From Deltaproteobacteria bacterium (GTDB lineage Bacteria > Desulfobacterota > GWC2-55-46 > S146-70), in contig WGFD01000002.1 of the NCBI GenBank assembly GCA_015492395.1, forward strand, positions 1-8,418: a stretch of DNA of 8,418 nt. The letters run 5' to 3'. Made by a program: the position numbers and the translations under genes. This document shows, in pieces, positions 7,348 through 8,418 of the stretch. Position 1 is the first letter of the stretch. Every line of letters starts with the position of its first letter. Below the pieces are notes generated by a model, which saw only the letters and a list, made by a program, of their open reading frames with translations, ran no database searches and had not been told where the DNA came from.

Positions 7348-7794
7348 ATGGACGATATAGACAAGAAGATACTAAATATCATCCAATTGAACTTTCCTGT
7401 CATAGAAAGGCCCTACGAGGCTATCGGCAAGGATGTCGGTATTTCCGAGGATGATGTTATCGAGCGTATAGGGAATCTCAAGAAGGAAGGTATAATAAGG
7501 AGGATAGGGGCCACCTACGATCCAAGGAAGCTGGGATTCGTAAGCTCCCTCTGTGCTGCGAGGGTTCCTCCTGAAGATATAGACCGCTTCGTTGAGGTCG
7601 TAAACTCTTATCCGGGTGTCACCCATAACTACGAGAGAGATCACGACTATAATGTCTGGTTTACCTTCATAGCCGAGTCAATGGAGGATATTGAAAGGAG
7701 TATTAAAGAGGTTATCGACAAGACCGGCATTACGGACATAAGAAACCTGCCGGCCACAAGATTCTTCAAGATCCGTGTCAACTTCACCATGTAG
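7348..7794 (+). CDS. ahbA: Siroheme decarboxylase subunit, AhbA-type (AsnC/Lrp fold)
   Basis: Siroheme decarboxylase removes the C12 and C18 acetate carboxyls of siroheme, giving the substrate of AhbC. The 148-residue protein has an AsnC/Lrp layout: a winged-helix-like N-terminus (DIDKKILNIIQ to KKEGIIRRIGA, residues 3-55) and a C-terminal alpha/beta (RAM-like) domain (64-145). GATYDPRKLGF, SSLCAARVP, PGVTHNYERDHDYNVWFTF (His93, Tyr95, His99, Tyr101) and LPATRFFKIRV resemble AhbA/NirL-type decarboxylases rather than free-standing transcription factors. The partner AhbB/NirH type, which from memory has a CYER...PYNL signature, is absent here. An in-frame TAG precedes ATG 7348, so this is the first start, yet no Shine-Dalgarno site is visible. 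The gene is 46 bases after ahbD. The assignment to AhbA instead of AhbB is from remembered motifs. Confidence 0.85.
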   Translation: MDDIDKKILNIIQLNFPVIERPYEAIGKDVGISEDDVIERIGNLKKEGIIRRIGATYDPRKLGFVSSLCAARVPPEDIDRFVEVVNSYPGVTHNYERDHDYNVWFTFIAESMEDIERSIKEVIDKTGITDIRNLPATRFFKIRVNFTM

Positions 7795-7820
7795 GTCTTT
7801 GAGTATTTGCGTCTCCGGAT

Positions 7821-8009
7821 ATGATGCCTCAGTATAAGGTCGTAGAACTAAGCACGGTTACGGATGAGGAGCTTGAATCCGCCATCAATAAGTGGGTGGC
7901 CGAAGGATGGGTCCTGGACGGCATCAACTTCGCCATGCGCGAGTCATCGAAGAGGCCTTCCATGGCCTTCATCCTCTTCACAAGGGGAGATGAGAGACCG
8001 GGGGAGTGA
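7821..8009 (+). CDS. Small DUF4177-like protein, function unknown
   Basis: This 62-residue cytoplasmic protein has no signal peptide or membrane segment. The pattern YKVVELSTVTDEELESAINKW (5-25), AEGWVLDGINFAMRE and a closing MAFILFTR strand matches the DUF4177 profile as I remember it: a strand, a helix with the conserved NxWxxEGW, and two hydrophobic strands. It follows ahbA by 26 bases on the same strand and is the last clear gene before terminator-like sequence, so cotranscription with the heme genes is likely. The start may be ATG 7821 or 7824; neither has a good Shine-Dalgarno site (only CCGGAT at 7815-7820), so coupling to ahbA translation is possible. No catalytic residue is evident and there is no cysteine. 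Its role is unknown; an accessory part in heme or siroheme handling is only a context-based guess. Confidence 0.8.
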   Translation: MMPQYKVVELSTVTDEELESAINKWVAEGWVLDGINFAMRESSKRPSMAFILFTRGDERPGE

Positions 8010-8018
8010 GTGAAGTGC

Positions 8019-8061
8019 GCCGGCTTCCCCTACCTGCCTTTAGGACTGGTAACGGCTTTTT
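8019..8061 (+). terminator. Weak candidate rho-independent terminator after the DUF4177-like gene
   Basis: GCCG (8019-8022) can pair with CGGC (8053-8056), TACC (8031-8034) with GGTA (8048-8051), and CCT (8037-8039) with AGG (8042-8044), followed by five Ts (8057-8061). The stem has a large asymmetric internal loop and so is imperfect. Its position directly after the last heme-cluster gene is what makes it plausible. Confidence 0.33.
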
Positions 8062-8107
8062 CGTTTGAACATGCATCGCGAGTGGCTTGTCTGCCGTGGC
8101 ACTTGCA

Positions 8108-8140
8108 CCTGTCCGCCAAGATTGACAGGCTCATCTTTTT
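8108..8140 (+). terminator. Candidate rho-independent terminator
   Basis: CCTGTC (8108-8113) and GACAGG (8124-8129) form a perfect six-pair stem with a ten-base loop, followed by CTCATC and five Ts (8136-8140), then further T-rich sequence to about 8146. It lies in an otherwise gene-free stretch (8010-8163), and with the 8019-8061 element suggests transcription from the heme cluster ends here. Confidence 0.42.
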
Positions 8141-8163
8141 CTTTCTGCTCCCGCTTAAATCAC

Positions 8164-8418
8164 ATGCTCGCACATGACAGGACTCCTGGATGCGTACAGC
8201 CTGCATGGTATATAGAGAGCAAACTCAGCACCCTCTCCGACGACTGTGACGATACTAACGCGGTAATCTATCTAGGCGCAGAAGATATCCCTGAAAGTGG
8301 AATAGATGAAAACTGTGATGGGGAAGATGCTACGTTTCCGGTAAGGATTGACCTGCAATTGAAGGGCGGCACAATATTGCCTCTAGATGTGGGAACACTC
8401 ACATCCGGCCAGACATCC
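8164..8418 (+). CDS. Partial open frame with MopE-type metal-binding motif, 3' end beyond the window
   Basis: The frame is open from 8053 to the window edge. The segment encoded at 8239-8322 reads DDCDDTNAVIYLGAED, then IPESGIDENCDG, matching the DCDDxNxxIxPGAxE...GIDxxCDG pattern of the putative metal-binding MopE repeat, named after the copper-binding Methylococcus surface protein. Asp/Cys pairs (Cys28, Cys51 counting from ATG 8164) are in place, though the usual Pro before Gly-Ala is Leu. Such repeats are typical of secreted or surface proteins. Here the typical preceding DGDGYG-like segment and a signal peptide are missing. ATG 8164 and ATG 8071 both lack a Shine-Dalgarno site; 8164 is preferred because a hairpin lies inside the longer version. 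It could be a real gene start, a decayed fragment, or the tail of a gene broken by a frameshift. Confidence 0.5.
   Translation, partial: MLAHDRTPGCVQPAWYIESKLSTLSDDCDDTNAVIYLGAEDIPESGIDENCDGEDATFPVRIDLQLKGGTILPLDVGTLTSGQTS

Noticed and set aside
7348..7794. AsnC/Lrp-family transcription regulator
   Set aside because: The fold is shared, but the HNYxRxHxYNVWFT segment and position beside ahbD point to siroheme decarboxylase; a regulator role cannot be fully excluded.
8010..8240. tRNA or other structured RNA in the gene-poor 3' region
   Set aside because: No T-loop GTTCGA-type sequence, acceptor stem or CCA was found; only short hairpins and a direct repeat of CACATG (8161-8166, 8171-8176) are visible.
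1..8418. CRISPR arrays, insertion sequences, integrase or phage genes
   Set aside because: No regularly spaced repeats, transposase-like frames or terminal inverted repeats were seen; the window looks like core metabolism.

Overview
The window carries a same-strand gene cluster for siroheme-dependent (Ahb, 'alternative') heme biosynthesis. Genes in order: hemA (5' end cut off), hemC, a cobA-hemD fusion, ahbC, hemB, ahbD, an ahbA-type siroheme decarboxylase gene, and a 62-residue DUF4177-like protein. After about 150 bases with terminator-like hairpins, an open frame with a MopE-type metal-binding motif runs off the 3' edge. All supported genes are on the + strand. Gaps are 26 to about 107 bases, so most of the window reads as one or a few operons.

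The genes form a nearly continuous pathway. HemA starts ALA synthesis from glutamyl-tRNA. HemB makes porphobilinogen and HemC makes hydroxymethylbilane. The HemD domain closes the ring to uroporphyrinogen III, and the fused CobA domain methylates it to precorrin-2. Siroheme decarboxylase, AhbC and AhbD then take siroheme through 12,18-didecarboxysiroheme and Fe-coproporphyrin III to heme b. Not in the window are hemL, a precorrin-2 dehydrogenase/ferrochelatase (SirC/CysG-type) and the second decarboxylase subunit AhbB. They may lie upstream of the truncated hemA or elsewhere. No classical-route gene (hemE, hemF/hemN, hemG, hemH) is present here.

The organism is probably an anaerobic bacterium making cytochromes by the Ahb route, such as a Desulfobacterota or Nitrospirota member. 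The reasons are bacterial Shine-Dalgarno sites, the hemB-between-radical-SAM-genes layout known from sulfate reducers, the MopE-type motif, and frequent ATA, AGG and AGA codons. The phylum cannot be fixed from this sequence alone.

Region by region: 1-2073 hemA and hemC; 2074-2180 an AT-rich spacer with a candidate promoter; 2181-6020 cobA-hemD, ahbC and hemB; 6021-6101 a spacer with a second candidate promoter and a hairpin; 6102-8009 ahbD, ahbA and the DUF4177-like gene; 8010-8163 no convincing gene, two terminator-like hairpins; 8164-8418 the partial MopE-motif frame. The core is a known pathway. The less explained parts are the lone decarboxylase subunit, the small DUF4177-like protein and the 3' metal-binding frame.
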